This document shows positions 1 to 8,947 of a DNA stretch of 64,000 nt, one piece after another. The notes under the pieces are model-generated. The model was not told the DNA's origin. It saw only the letters and a program-made list of their open reading frames with translations, and made no database searches. The position numbers and the translations under genes are program-made. Origin of the DNA: Algoriphagus sp. TR-M9 (lineage in GTDB: Bacteria; Bacteroidota; Bacteroidia; Cytophagales; Cyclobacteriaceae). How positions within the stretch are numbered: the first letter of the stretch is position 1; every line of letters starts with the position of its first letter. The stretch covers positions 3,419,001 to 3,483,000 of the forward strand of contig NZ_CP115160.1 in NCBI RefSeq assembly GCF_027594545.1. Reading direction: 5' to 3'.

Positions 1-144
1 GATTTCCTGCTCTTTTTTACCCAAAGTAAGATTTACTTCAGCTAATTTTTGCTTCAATTGCTGGTTCTCCTCATTCAATTCCAGCAATCTCTGACTAGCA
101 CTCTGGGCCAGTTTCTCTAATTTTTGCAGTTCCTCTTGAATCAT
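1..144 (-). CDS. Coiled-coil protein downstream of pheT (partial)
   Basis: The reading frame starts at an ATG at 144-142, two bases after the pheT stop, and runs off the left edge of the window. The 48 visible codons (MIQEELQKLEKLAQSASQR and onward) are rich in Glu, Gln, Leu and Lys with heptad spacing, so the protein begins as a coiled coil. In many Bacteroidota a short coiled-coil protein and zapA follow pheT, and this could be the same protein. The function is not known from what is visible. Confidence 0.6.
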   Translation of the reverse strand, partial: MIQEELQKLEKLAQSASQRLLELNEENQQLKQKLAEVNLTLGKKEQEI

Positions 145-146
145 TT

Positions 147-2558
147 CTATGTTCTTATCAAAGCACCTACCTCTTTCTCAAAGGCTTGAATCAATTTACT
201 CATAGTTTTGTCAATTACCTTATCCGTCAAAGTTTTTTCCTGATCCTGCAGGTGAAAACTTAAGGCATAGGCTTTTTTGCCAGCTTCGATCTTATCCCCT
301 TGGTAGACATCAAATACCCCTACCCGCTTCAGTAACTTCCCTCCAGCCTTATTGGCTACAGTTTTCACCTGATCATAGGCTATTTTTTTATCTATTACCA
401 GCGAAAGATCCCTGCGTACCTCCGGAAATTTCGAAATTTCCTCATACTTTTTCAGACCGGAAGCTTTTTTGCAAAGCAAATCCCAGTTCAACTCGGCATA
501 GAAAACTTCCTGCCGAACTTCAGCTTGCTTCAGGGCTTTCTCATCTACCAGACCTATAGTCCCCAATTCTTTTTGCCCCAGCATAATTTTCAAGCCATAA
601 GCAAATGGCGCATGCTCTACCACTGAGATATCACCCGCCTGCACATTCAGTTTTTCCAGAATGCCCTCTACGGTAGCGTAAATATCCGCAAAGGCAAAGG
701 ATTTAGAGGGCTCCAACCAGCTTTCCGCAGACCTGTTTCCCGTTAGGAATAGTGCCAGCCTCTTCCCTTCAGCATATCCCTCCTCAGTCTTTTGATAAAC
801 GGTCCCAAACTCAAAGTATTTCAAATCTGTTTGCCGTCTATTGATATTTCTGGCCAAAACCTCCAGCCCCGTGTACAATAAGGTTTGACGCATCACATCC
901 AAATCCTCACTCAGCTTATTGTAGATCACCACACTATCCTTAGGGTCCAAGAAACCTGATTTCTCAGCATAGGTGGATTTGGTCAGACTATTGGTGATCA
1001 TCTCATAGTATCCCTGGCCCGTCAATAATTCTGTGAGTTTGTACTGAAGTTTATTGAGGTCTTTGACCGGATGCTCGGCGAGGTAACTAGTCTGTAGGTT
1101 TTCGGCAAGTTCTACATTGTGAAAGCCGTAGATCCGCAATATCTCCTCTATGATATCTGCCTCCCGGATCACGTCTACACGGTAAGGCTTAGCTATAGCT
1201 GTGAACCCTTCTTCGGTTTCATTTTCTACTTTAATATCCAAACTCTCCAGAATTGACTTCACCTGAGAAGGCTCAATTTTCTTACCGATCAGCCTGTTGA
1301 CATGTCCGTATTTGACATCTATCACAAAGTCCTGAACCGGCTCAGGATAAATATCAATCAGTTCAGAGCTTACTTTTCCTCCTGCGATTTCCTGAAGAAG
1401 CTTAACCGCCATTTTCAGCGCGTAAACAGGCATATTGGGATCTGTACCTCTTTCGAAGCGGAAAGAAGCATCCGTCTTCAATCCATGAAACTGGCTGCCC
1501 TTTCTCACAATATCAGGAGAGAAATAAGCCGATTCCAGAAATATCGAAGTAGTGCTATCCGTCACGCCTGAGCCCTCGCCTCCAAAAACCCCAGCGATAC
1601 ACAAGCCTCCTTTTGGATCTTTGATCATCAATTCTTCCCCGGATAGCTTTCGCTCTTTTTCGTCCAAGGTGGTGAACTTGCTGTCCTTTGGCAGTTTGCC
1701 TACAATGATTTTTCCTTCGGAAATCTTATCTGCATCAAAAGCATGCAGCGGCTGTCCCAGGTCATGTAAAATGAAATTGGTAATATCTACCACATTATTG
1801 ATGGGCTCCAGATCCAAAGCCTTCAAAAAGTTCTGTAGCCATGCGGGGGAAGGTGCTATTTTCAGGTCTGTAATCACCACTCCTGCATAGCGTGGGCAGT
1901 CTGCGCTATTTTCTACCTCCACCTGTATAGCTGGACCGGCAGCCTCCACCTTCAACTCAGGAGCGGTTTCAATCTCTATATCCTTGCCCAGTAGAGCCTT
2001 CAAATCACGGGCAACTCCCAGATGGGAAGCTGCGTCCGCACGGTTTGGTGTCAAACCTATTTCCAGCACCTCATCCTGTCCGATCTCAATGAATTCTGAA
2101 GCAGGAGTACCATTTGGCAGGTCCGTATCCAATACCATAATCCCAGCATGGCTGGATCCAAGTCCAAGTTCATCCTCCGCGCATATCATTCCTTCCGAAA
2201 CCTCTCCTCTGATCTTGGCTTTTTTGATCTGAAAGGAATCACCCTCTGAAGGATATAGGGTAGCGCCCACCGTGGCGACCAACACCTTTTGACCTTTGGC
2301 TACATTTGGCGCTCCACATACAATAGGCGAAACTCCTGTACCAATATCAACAGTGGTAATGCTCAGCTTATCAGCATTGGGATGCTTTTCACAGGTCAAA
2401 ACCTCACCGATCACAATTCCTTCCAAGCCTCCTTTTACGGAGACAAACTCCTCTATCCCCTCTACTTCCAAACCAGATTGGGTCAGCAATGCGCCGATTT
2501 CTTCTGCAGATTCAGTATGAGGAATGTATTTTTTTAATCTATTGATTGAGATTTTCAT
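147..2558 (-). CDS. pheT: Phenylalanine--tRNA ligase beta subunit
   Basis: This is the 803-residue beta chain of the cytosolic alpha2beta2 phenylalanyl-tRNA synthetase, which charges tRNA-Phe. The order of domains is the full bacterial one: an N-terminal MKISINRLKKYI start, an EMAP-type tRNA-binding domain (about residues 40-150, with HPNADKLSI), B3/B4 editing domain (about 215-385), B5 domain (about 400-475) and a C-terminal ferredoxin-like anticodon-binding domain (about 710-803, with KFPEVRRDLSLV). The length is typical for the family. pheS is not adjacent, which is usual in Bacteroidota. A TAAATTTG element at 2652-2645 on the minus strand fits a -7 box for this gene, but the terminator of the gene upstream lies between it and the start. 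Confidence 0.97.
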   Translation of the reverse strand: MKISINRLKKYIPHTESAEEIGALLTQSGLEVEGIEEFVSVKGGLEGIVIGEVLTCEKHPNADKLSITTVDIGTGVSPIVCGAPNVAKGQKVLVATVGATLYPSEGDSFQIKKAKIRGEVSEGMICAEDELGLGSSHAGIMVLDTDLPNGTPASEFIEIGQDEVLEIGLTPNRADAASHLGVARDLKALLGKDIEIETAPELKVEAAGPAIQVEVENSADCPRYAGVVITDLKIAPSPAWLQNFLKALDLEPINNVVDITNFILHDLGQPLHAFDADKISEGKIIVGKLPKDSKFTTLDEKERKLSGEELMIKDPKGGLCIAGVFGGEGSGVTDSTTSIFLESAYFSPDIVRKGSQFHGLKTDASFRFERGTDPNMPVYALKMAVKLLQEIAGGKVSSELIDIYPEPVQDFVIDVKYGHVNRLIGKKIEPSQVKSILESLDIKVENETEEGFTAIAKPYRVDVIREADIIEEILRIYGFHNVELAENLQTSYLAEHPVKDLNKLQYKLTELLTGQGYYEMITNSLTKSTYAEKSGFLDPKDSVVIYNKLSEDLDVMRQTLLYTGLEVLARNINRRQTDLKYFEFGTVYQKTEEGYAEGKRLALFLTGNRSAESWLEPSKSFAFADIYATVEGILEKLNVQAGDISVVEHAPFAYGLKIMLGQKELGTIGLVDEKALKQAEVRQEVFYAELNWDLLCKKASGLKKYEEISKFPEVRRDLSLVIDKKIAYDQVKTVANKAGGKLLKRVGVFDVYQGDKIEAGKKAYALSFHLQDQEKTLTDKVIDKTMSKLIQAFEKEVGALIRT

Positions 2559-2603
2559 CAGTATTCTATAATAAAGCAGACCAAACTAGAGCTGCGTGAT
2601 AAA

Positions 2604-2630
2604 CAAAAGGGGTTCGAAAACCCCATTTTA
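2604..2630 (-). terminator. Rho-independent terminator after the DUF1684 gene
   Basis: Read on the minus strand, GGGGTTTTCGAACCCC folds into a perfect hairpin and is followed by TTTTGTTTAT. It lies between the DUF1684 gene and pheT. Confidence 0.7.
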
Positions 2631-2676
2631 TCGAATAGTACGCACAAATTTAAGAGATTTGAGCTAGGCAAAAAGG

Positions 2677-3294
2677 CTATTTCCCGTAATTTTTCTCCCC
2701 CACCGGAATAGGGATATCCAGCAAATTCTCCTTGGGCGGAAGCGGACAGCCATAATCTGGATTGTAAGCACAATAGGGATTGTAAGCCAGATTAAAATCT
2801 ATAGTTATACTGTTTTTGCCATCCTGCCGGGCATTGATATATCTCCCCCCGCCATAAGTCTCCACTGCGCTGGTCTCATCAGCAAAGGCCAGGAAAAAAT
2901 TACGTTTATCAGGTTCGTCCAGCGCTTGAAGCAGCAGCAGCCGCTGCGTTTTCCCATTTAATTCGAATTCAGCCCAGCTATGCTCTAAGTACTTTTCCTT
3001 GGTTCCGTCAGTGAGCGGTACTTCCCTCATTTTCTTCTCCTCTATGGGAAGCAGCCTGGCCTTGACTTTATATTCAGGATCTATGGGATAAAAGTTCAGC
3101 TTAGTAAAAGACTGCTTCTGCTCCTCAGTCAGGGGTGATTCATAATTGAACCGTATAAATTTAAACTGCCTTTCCCGCTCAGCTTCAATCTTTTCTATAT
3201 AGTCTTCGGGGCTCTCTCCTCCGGTCATGGTGTACACTACCGCAGCCAGGACTACCACGGAAATCATCAAGAGTATAATCGTATTGTTTTTCAT
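2677..3294 (-). CDS. DUF1684 family exported protein
   Basis: A 205-residue protein if started at MKNNTIILLM (3294), four bases after the radC stop. That start gives an N-terminal hydrophobic helix that can act as signal anchor or signal peptide; the longer frame upstream would overlap radC and lacks support. The C-terminal half carries the DUF1684 hallmark, a GGGRYINAR stretch followed by DFNLAYNPYCAYNP and CPLPPKENLLDIPIPVGEK. The family is widespread in Bacteroidota and Actinobacteria and its role is unknown. Close spacing suggests co-transcription with radC, and a strong hairpin follows. Confidence 0.85.
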   Translation of the reverse strand: MKNNTIILLMISVVVLAAVVYTMTGGESPEDYIEKIEAERERQFKFIRFNYESPLTEEQKQSFTKLNFYPIDPEYKVKARLLPIEEKKMREVPLTDGTKEKYLEHSWAEFELNGKTQRLLLLQALDEPDKRNFFLAFADETSAVETYGGGRYINARQDGKNSITIDFNLAYNPYCAYNPDYGCPLPPKENLLDIPIPVGEKNYGK

Positions 3295-3298
3295 AGAC

Positions 3299-3994
3299 TC
3301 ACAGTATGCCCTCATCGGCGAAGCTAAAGTAGCCAACATCTGTAAAAATCAAATGATCCAACACAGGTAAATCTAGCTCTCGTCCTACTTTCACCAGACG
3401 ATCAGTGAGTTTTATGTCCTGGTCCGAAGGATGAAGACTTCCACTGGGATGGTTGTGAATCAAAATGACAGATTGCGCCAAGTACTCCAAGGCAATTTTA
3501 AAAACTATCTTCGCGTCTACTATGGTGCCCGCAGTACCTCCCTGAGACACCAGATGTTTTCTCATCACTTGATTCCTTCTCGTGAGTAATATCAGGTAGA
3601 AATGCTCAATTTGCTCATCCTGAAGTTCAGGCTTCATCAACTCATAGATATCCTGAGAACAAGTGATCACTGGCTTGCTAACCGGCTCTGAATCCTTCCT
3701 TCGTCTGGCAAGCTCCATGGCCGCTATTATGGAAATGGCTTTAGCCTCTCCTATGCCTTTAAATTTTTTCAGATCCTGTATAGATAGCCGGGCAAGCGCT
3801 CGCAGGTCATAATTAACTGCAGCAAGGATATGCTTCGATAGATCAACCGCGCTCACGGATGGAGTTCCTGAGCCTATTAATATTGCGATCAATTCGGCAT
3901 CTGTGAGTGAGGACTTGCCTTTGAGCAGAAGTTTTTCCCTAGGCCGGTCTTCCTCTGCGAGCTGGGAAATCTTGATAGATGAGTAAGAATCCAT
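3299..3994 (-). CDS. radC: RadC family JAB-domain protein
   Basis: A 231-residue RadC (DUF2466) protein. The N-terminal half has a helix-hairpin-helix segment (LKKFKGIGEAKAISIIAAMELA). The C-terminal half is a JAB/MPN metalloprotease-like domain with the JAMM motif HNHPSG (first His about residue 180) followed by SDQD. The family was once tied to DNA repair, but a repair function is not established. The length is normal and the likely metal ligands are intact. Confidence 0.93.
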   Translation of the reverse strand: MDSYSSIKISQLAEEDRPREKLLLKGKSSLTDAELIAILIGSGTPSVSAVDLSKHILAAVNYDLRALARLSIQDLKKFKGIGEAKAISIIAAMELARRRKDSEPVSKPVITCSQDIYELMKPELQDEQIEHFYLILLTRRNQVMRKHLVSQGGTAGTIVDAKIVFKIALEYLAQSVILIHNHPSGSLHPSDQDIKLTDRLVKVGRELDLPVLDHLIFTDVGYFSFADEGIL

Positions 3995-4037
3995 AGTCTT
4001 TGACTAAAAAATGAATCCTTAATCTACTCACATTCAG

Positions 4038-4073
4038 GCATAAAAAAAACCCCGACAAGCGAGGTTTTAGAGA
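4038..4073 (-). terminator. Terminator downstream of rpsT
   Basis: On the minus strand AAAACCTCGCTTGTCGGGGTTTTTTTT forms a hairpin with a short mismatch and a U-rich tail, between the rpsT stop and the radC start. Confidence 0.7.
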
Positions 4074-4090
4074 ATTAAAATCGGTAAGGA

Positions 4091-4345
4091 TTAACCTAAA
4101 GTTGCTACAAACTTGGCCAATCTTGATTTTTTGTTGTTTGCGTTGTTTTTGTGAATCACATTCTTCTTAGCCAACTTGTCCAACATAGAAGACACTTTCT
4201 TGTAAAGCTCAGATGCCTCTACCTTGTCTGTAGATGCTTTCAATCTTTTGATGAAAGTTCTTGTTGTTTTAGCCTGATATCTGTTTCTCAAACGCTTAGC
4301 TTCGTTAGCACGAATTCTCTTCAGAGCTGATTTGTGATTTGCCAT
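4091..4345 (-). CDS. rpsT: Small ribosomal subunit protein S20
   Basis: An 84-residue, strongly basic protein beginning MANHKSALKRIRANEAKRLR, the signature of bacterial S20, which binds 16S rRNA in the body of the 30S subunit. Its length matches the family. The gene stands alone, with a consensus promoter upstream and a terminator downstream, as is usual for rpsT. Confidence 0.98.
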   Translation of the reverse strand: MANHKSALKRIRANEAKRLRNRYQAKTTRTFIKRLKASTDKVEASELYKKVSSMLDKLAKKNVIHKNNANNKKSRLAKFVATLG

Positions 4346-4396
4346 ATCTTATTTATAATTGAATTTCTATACTTATCCCTATTCCAAATCGGAGTG

Positions 4397-4427
4397 CAAA
4401 GTTATTGTAATTTATTAATACCGCCAA
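4397..4427 (-). promoter_or_regulatory. Bacteroidota-type promoter of rpsT
   Basis: On the minus strand a TTG (4427-4425) is followed, 20 bp on, by TAACTTTG (4404-4397), an exact match to TAnnTTTG. Transcription would start around 4391, giving a leader of about 45 nt. Confidence 0.75.
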
Positions 4428-4557
4428 AGGATTTTTAAACATTCCTTTTGCCTAGCAGCTTTTTTAAATTCAATACTATGGAATTTCATGCCTTCAAGGG
4501 GCAAATATACCGATTTTCACTACTATCACGCATTGGATATTTTGATTATTTTTAGAA

Positions 4558-5493
4558 ATGAAAACTTTTCTAATCTGTCTTTTTCCTATCATTTTTCTAG
4601 GAAACCAACCGACTCACTGGGGTTTTTACGCCCATTCCCTCATCAATCGCTTAGCTGTATTTTCTCTTCCTGTAGAAATGATCACATTTTACAAACCTCA
4701 GATCCAGTACATTACTGAGAATGCTGTCAATCCAGATCGTAGAAGATATGCTGTCGAAGGCGAGGCCGAAAAACATTACATAGATCTGGATTTTTATGGG
4801 GATTCGGCACTAAGCATCCTTCCCAAATATTGGAATGAAGCCGTAGAAAAATTTTCAGAAGACAGCTTAAGAAAAAATGGAATTGGACCTTGGTCCGCCT
4901 ATTTTACTTTCCTCAATCTGACTAAAGCATTTGAGGACAAAAACTCCCCTGCCATCCTGCGGCTTTCCGCAGACTTGGGGCACTACATTGGCGATCTGAA
5001 TGTCCCGCTTCACACCACGGTGAATTATAACGGGCAGCTGACAGATCAAGTCGGGATACACGGCTTCTGGGAAAGCAGGGTTCCTGAGCTTCAGGCAAAA
5101 GATTATCCACTTTGGGCAGGGCAGGCCGAATATGTGGACGATCCGCAGCAGGCACTTTGGGATGCTGTCGCAGCCGCTCATACTCAAGTGGATAGTGTAC
5201 TGAGTATAGAAAAAGAGCTAACGGAGAACTTCTCTGCAGATCAAAAATACAGCTATGAAGAGCGGAATAATCTAACGGTCCGCGTTTACTCTAGAGCATT
5301 CACAGAAGCCTATGCACTTGCATTGGACAGCCAAGTAGAGCGGCAAATGAGGAAGTCCATCAAGATGATCGCTGATTTTTGGTTCACCGCCTGGGTGAAT
5401 GCCGGACAGCCGGATTTGTCAACCTTTGATCAAGAACCGATGGAAGAAGAGCTTATTGTTCCAGATTCAAAGCTTAAAGTGAGAGATCATTGA
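4558..5493 (+). CDS. Zinc-dependent phospholipase C / S1-P1 nuclease-like protein
   Basis: A 311-residue exported hydrolase. The N-terminus (MKTFLICLFPIIFLGN) is a signal sequence, followed by THWGFYAH, whose Trp and His fit the first ligands of the trinuclear zinc site in the phospholipase C/S1-P1 fold. Further candidate ligands are in HYIDLDFYGD, in LGHYIGDLNVPLHTT and in GIHGFWES. The substrate (phospholipid or nucleic acid) cannot be told from the sequence. A longer frame begins upstream, but the 4558 ATG gives the clean signal peptide. It converges on the aminotransferase gene across a palindromic repeat. Confidence 0.82.
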   Translation: MKTFLICLFPIIFLGNQPTHWGFYAHSLINRLAVFSLPVEMITFYKPQIQYITENAVNPDRRRYAVEGEAEKHYIDLDFYGDSALSILPKYWNEAVEKFSEDSLRKNGIGPWSAYFTFLNLTKAFEDKNSPAILRLSADLGHYIGDLNVPLHTTVNYNGQLTDQVGIHGFWESRVPELQAKDYPLWAGQAEYVDDPQQALWDAVAAAHTQVDSVLSIEKELTENFSADQKYSYEERNNLTVRVYSRAFTEAYALALDSQVERQMRKSIKMIADFWFTAWVNAGQPDLSTFDQEPMEEELIVPDSKLKVRDH

Positions 5494-5501
5494 AAATGTG
5501 A

Positions 5502-5538
5502 AGGTACCCTCCGAGGGTTTTAGAACCCTCAGAGAGTT
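5502..5538. repeat. Palindromic intergenic repeat (GAGGGTTTTAGAACCCTC type)
   Basis: Arms CCCTCCGAGGGTTTT and AGAACCCTCAGAGAG pair into a long hairpin between two convergent genes. The core resembles the GAGGTTTT/AAAACCTC palindromes at 26021 and 43689, so it may belong to one REP-like family. It could also terminate transcription from both sides. Confidence 0.6.
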
Positions 5539-5545
5539 CATTTCA

Positions 5546-6847
5546 CTACTTCAAATAACTCTGAATCGCTTTTCCAAGTCTCCTAAACGTATCCTTAAAA
5601 ACCTCCTCATTTTCCTCCAAAAGGGTCACTCGAAAACCTCTCAAATCTGAGCAAAAGGAAGAAATCGGCACTACGCAGATCTGCTCAGCTGCCAACAGGT
5701 TATACACAAATCGCTTGTCCATAGGCATATCCTTTTCCTTCAACCAAGAATCCAGCAAGGCTTTTAGATTCTCATCTTCAATCGGCAGAAACTGATCTTC
5801 CTTCAAAACCCCTTCATCAAAAACTATGGTGTTATAAAAAGCACCTTGGGTCGGGTTAAATTTGATTCCTGGAATATCTCCTAAGATCTCCCGCATCCAA
5901 TCACTACGCTTTCCGATTTGGGCATTTGCTTCTTCCCGGTACTTTAAATAGGCAGGATGCTTCATGATTTTCGGGATGGCCAGCTGGGGCAAAATGGTAG
6001 AACAAACCTCGATCATCTTGGCATTTTCCAGCGTCTGACAAAGTTTTGAGAATTCTTTGGAAGACTCTCTATTATAGAATTCCATCCAGCCACACCTAGA
6101 TCCAGGCCAAGGGAATTCCTTGGAGATTCCTTTGAGCGAAATCGCAGGTCTATCGCCAATCACCTCAGCTAAGGGAACAGCCGTAATTCCATTGTACGTT
6201 ATATTCTGATAGATCTCATCGGTAATCAAGAGCAGGTTGAATTCTTCCGCAATTTTCACAAAAGCCTCCAAAACCTCCCGAGGATACACCATCCCGGTAG
6301 GATTATCCGGATTGATAATCAAGATTCCGACTATAGATGGATTATAGCGAACCTTCAAATACAAGTCCTCCATATCCGGAAGCCATTGATTGTCTGGATC
6401 TAGTTTGTAAGTAATCGGAGCAGCATTGGCATGGGCAGCCTCCGCAGAACTGTGCGTGCTATAAGCAGGAGAAGGCCCAATGATTCGCGCCGTAGGAATC
6501 AGAAACTGATACAGTTTTGCGATAGCATCACCCAAGCCATTGAAGAACAAAATATCCTCGGCCGTGATCTGCGTCCCTCCTCTTTCGTTGTTTAGGTCAG
6601 CGAGAAACTGACGGGTTTCCAGCATTCCTTTGGAGTCTGCATACCCATAAGTCTTATCGTCTTTCATCAGATCAGCGATGATCTCCTTCATCCACTCCGG
6701 TACATGATTGCTCTTCTGGATAGGATCCCCGATATTCTCCCAGGTCATGGCATAGCCTAAGGCCTCCACTTGCCGTGCTTTCTTCACGATTCCACGAATT
6801 TCATAGGATAATTCTTCCGCTCCGGGTCTGAGGAGTAACTGTCTCAT
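5546..6847 (-). CDS. Class I/II PLP-dependent aminotransferase
   Basis: Read from the ATG at 6847 (MRQLLLRPGAEELSYEIRG) the protein has about 433 residues, a usual length. The open frame extends 71 codons further upstream, but that part is hydrophobic filler and overlaps a repeat, so the internal ATG is preferred. It is a fold-type I aminotransferase: the cofactor-binding region contains NPDNPTGMVYPREV and DEIYQNITYN, and the Schiff-base lysine is in SLKGISKEFPWPGSRCGW. A C-terminal RVTLLEE segment completes the family pattern. The substrate is not evident; Bacteroidota relatives are usually called alanine or aspartate aminotransferase-like. Confidence 0.9.
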   Translation of the reverse strand: MRQLLLRPGAEELSYEIRGIVKKARQVEALGYAMTWENIGDPIQKSNHVPEWMKEIIADLMKDDKTYGYADSKGMLETRQFLADLNNERGGTQITAEDILFFNGLGDAIAKLYQFLIPTARIIGPSPAYSTHSSAEAAHANAAPITYKLDPDNQWLPDMEDLYLKVRYNPSIVGILIINPDNPTGMVYPREVLEAFVKIAEEFNLLLITDEIYQNITYNGITAVPLAEVIGDRPAISLKGISKEFPWPGSRCGWMEFYNRESSKEFSKLCQTLENAKMIEVCSTILPQLAIPKIMKHPAYLKYREEANAQIGKRSDWMREILGDIPGIKFNPTQGAFYNTIVFDEGVLKEDQFLPIEDENLKALLDSWLKEKDMPMDKRFVYNLLAAEQICVVPISSFCSDLRGFRVTLLEENEEVFKDTFRRLGKAIQSYLK

Positions 6848-6951
6848 AGGTTTGATAGGCTGACTACAAAATAATTTGAGCGTAAAGAAACAAAAAAGAG
6901 GAATGAAAGTAACTCCCAGCACCGAAATACTGAATTTTTCTATTGAGGTTC

Positions 6952-7048
6952 GGCTGTTCAGGATTTGAAATCCGAGTTTAGGAAAACCAGATCTAATAAT
7001 GAAGGGCTCAAATGTTTTAAGCGTCGAGATTACAAATCTCGAAGAGCC
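6952..7048. repeat. REPIN-like element, copy 1
   Basis: The left end GGCTGTTCAGGATTTGAAAT and the reverse complement of the right end, GGCTCTTCGAGATTTGTAAT, are near copies facing each other. Each is itself partly palindromic (GGATTT/AAATCC, GAGATT/AATCTC). A second element with the same two ends lies at 9058-9198. Two inverted REP units around a short spacer is the REPIN architecture. Confidence 0.6.
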
Positions 7049-7115
7049 GAATAAAGCCAAAAATACTGACCAATTCTCCTTGGATGAAAAGCAACCAAAT
7101 AATATTTGCCTTTAC

Positions 7116-7159
7116 TTTGTTACAAAATTTGATGAAAAATGCCCTGACTTTGTGACAAA
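7116..7159. promoter_or_regulatory. Two TTTGTnACAAA palindromes (putative operators)
   Basis: TTTGTTACAAA at 7116-7126 and TTTGTGACAAA at 7149-7159 are 11-bp palindromes with centres 33 bp apart, about three helical turns. They lie upstream of the sulfatase in the divergent region. Two dimer sites on one DNA face would fit a transcription factor; which one is unknown. Confidence 0.4.
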
Positions 7160-7280
7160 GAAAACTAAAATTGCACCATTAGGGCAAAAATCCTAAATTC
7201 AGCTTTGCAAGCAAAATCAACCCCTAAAACCCAATGCTGAATGCACATTGGGTTTGTTCATAGTACCTGAAACTCTTATA

Positions 7281-8702
7281 ATGAAACTCTTTCTAACCCT
7301 ACTCTGCACCTTCACCCTTACTCTGAGCCCATTTTTCGCTCAAGCTGAAATCGACTCACTTCCTCATCCGGCAAAACCGACCCATTACAACTTAGTCTTG
7401 ATTGTAGCAGATGATTTAGGCTATGGTGATTTGGGGTTCACGGGAAGCACTCAGATCAAAACACCACATCTAGACCAATTGGCGGCTAGCGGTGTCACTT
7501 TCAACCAGGGCTACGTTTCATCGGCTGTTTGCAGTCCATCTAGAGCCGGATTTATCACCGGAATCAATCAGGTAGAGTTTGGTCATGACAATAATCTAGC
7601 TGGGGTGGAACCTGGTTTTGATGTGGAATACAATGGGATGCCGCTTAGCCAAAAAACCATTGCAGATCACTTAAATAAATTGGGCTACGTCAATGGTCTG
7701 ATCGGAAAATGGCATCTGGGAAAAGAACCACAATTCCACCCCTTGAAAAGAGGTTTCGACGAATTCTGGGGATACACAGGTGGTGGTCATGATTATTTTG
7801 AGTCCCTGCCAAACGGAAAAGGCTATAAGGAACCGTTGGAAAGCAATTTCAAAACGCCGGATCCTATCACTTATATCACCGACGATGTGGGAAACGAAAG
7901 TGTGGATTTCATCGAAAGACACAAAGACGAGCCTTTTTTCCTTTTTGCAGCATTCAACGCACCTCATACCCCAATGCAGGCATTAGAGGAAGATTTGGCA
8001 TTATACCAACATATAGAAGATAAAAAGCGCCGCACCTATGCTGCGATGGTTCACCGGCTGGATCTGAACGTAGGGAAAATCATGCAAAGCCTGGAGGATC
8101 AAGGATTAGCAGAAAATACCTTGGTGGTATTCTTTAGCGATAACGGAGGTCCAACTGACAGCAATGCCTCTATCAATGCTCCTTACCGGGGACAAAAAGG
8201 GATCTTGCTGGAAGGAGGAATCCACGTTCCTTTTGTGATGAATTTACCGGGTTTACTTCCAAAAGGTCTAATCTACGAGGAGCAAATCACTTCGCTAGAT
8301 GTCGTTCCTACATTTCTGGCTTTAGCAGGCGACACAGAAACAGACATGGGTATTTTCACAGGAGTTGATTTAATTCCTCACTTAACAGGGGAAAGCGCTC
8401 CCCTTGCCGACAGAGAGATGACCTGGAAATTCACCATCAGCAGAGCTATCCGAGAAGGGGATTGGAAACTGGTAAGTATTCCTGACAGAATGCCCATGCT
8501 CTACAACCTCGCTGAAGACCCTGCCGAGCAAAATGACTTGGCGCTGCAGCATATTGACAAGGCCACCTATTTATTGAAAAAGCTAGGGAAATGGGATGTG
8601 AACCTACCCCACCCGGTGTTTTTGGAAGGAGCCGTTTGGAAAAAGCGTCAGTTGGGATTGTATGATCATGAGTATCAATTGAAGCAGCCGGAAGTGAAGT
8701 AA
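7281..8702 (+). CDS. Type I sulfatase (arylsulfatase-like)
   Basis: A 473-residue exported sulfatase started at MKLFLTLLCTFTLTL, a clear signal peptide ending near AQA. Family S1 features are all present: VADDLGYGD metal-binding segment near the N-terminus, the CSPSR formylglycine motif with the modifiable Cys at about residue 84, GKWHLG with its active-site Lys and His, and FFSDNGG further on. Such enzymes remove sulfate esters from aromatic compounds, choline or sulfated polysaccharides; the substrate cannot be told. No formylglycine-generating or anSME enzyme is seen nearby, so maturation must be supplied elsewhere. The frame could start 11 codons earlier but the signal peptide fixes the start. 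Confidence 0.93.
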   Translation: MKLFLTLLCTFTLTLSPFFAQAEIDSLPHPAKPTHYNLVLIVADDLGYGDLGFTGSTQIKTPHLDQLAASGVTFNQGYVSSAVCSPSRAGFITGINQVEFGHDNNLAGVEPGFDVEYNGMPLSQKTIADHLNKLGYVNGLIGKWHLGKEPQFHPLKRGFDEFWGYTGGGHDYFESLPNGKGYKEPLESNFKTPDPITYITDDVGNESVDFIERHKDEPFFLFAAFNAPHTPMQALEEDLALYQHIEDKKRRTYAAMVHRLDLNVGKIMQSLEDQGLAENTLVVFFSDNGGPTDSNASINAPYRGQKGILLEGGIHVPFVMNLPGLLPKGLIYEEQITSLDVVPTFLALAGDTETDMGIFTGVDLIPHLTGESAPLADREMTWKFTISRAIREGDWKLVSIPDRMPMLYNLAEDPAEQNDLALQHIDKATYLLKKLGKWDVNLPHPVFLEGAVWKKRQLGLYDHEYQLKQPEVK

Positions 8703-8731
8703 GCTGGAAAGTAATACCTGATAGGTGAAAC

Positions 8732-8947
8732 TCAATCTTGAGATTTCAGTTGCTTAGTATAAAAAATCATAGCCCAAACTACGTAAGTTAACAATACAGC
8801 CATCACCAATAAACTATAATATCCTTCATACTCAAACTCCAGTACATCAAGCCACATAAGCATTAGAATCATGAAAAGAATTGAGCCAGTCATCCTCAAC
8901 GGCTTGGCTATTTTGACGGTTTGTTCAAATTGATTGGATCTTTTCAT
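8732..8947 (-). CDS. Small two-helix membrane protein
   Basis: A 71-residue protein from the ATG at 8947 (MKRSNQFEQTVKIAKPLRMT). It has two hydrophobic segments (GSILFMILMLMWLDVLEF and LLVMAVLLTYVVWAMIFY) and a basic C-terminus, so it is probably an inner-membrane hairpin. The frame continues to 9019 upstream, so the start is uncertain. No family is recognised. It converges on the sulfatase gene. Confidence 0.5.
   Translation of the reverse strand: MKRSNQFEQTVKIAKPLRMTGSILFMILMLMWLDVLEFEYEGYYSLLVMAVLLTYVVWAMIFYTKQLKSQD

Larger units (their letters stand above)
6850..7280. other. Divergent intergenic region with a REPIN and two palindromic sites
   Basis: This 430-bp region separates the aminotransferase and sulfatase genes, which diverge. 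It contains the REPIN-like element at 6952-7048 and two TTTGTnACAAA palindromes at 7116-7126 and 7149-7159. A short open frame at 6999-7196 crosses the repeat and looks spurious. Confidence 0.6.

Noticed and set aside
2604..2652. Possible attenuator in the pheT leader (promoter box upstream of a hairpin)
   Set aside because: No leader peptide or competing hairpin is seen. The stem is simply placed to terminate the DUF1684 transcript, and the TAAATTTG box alone does not prove a start there.
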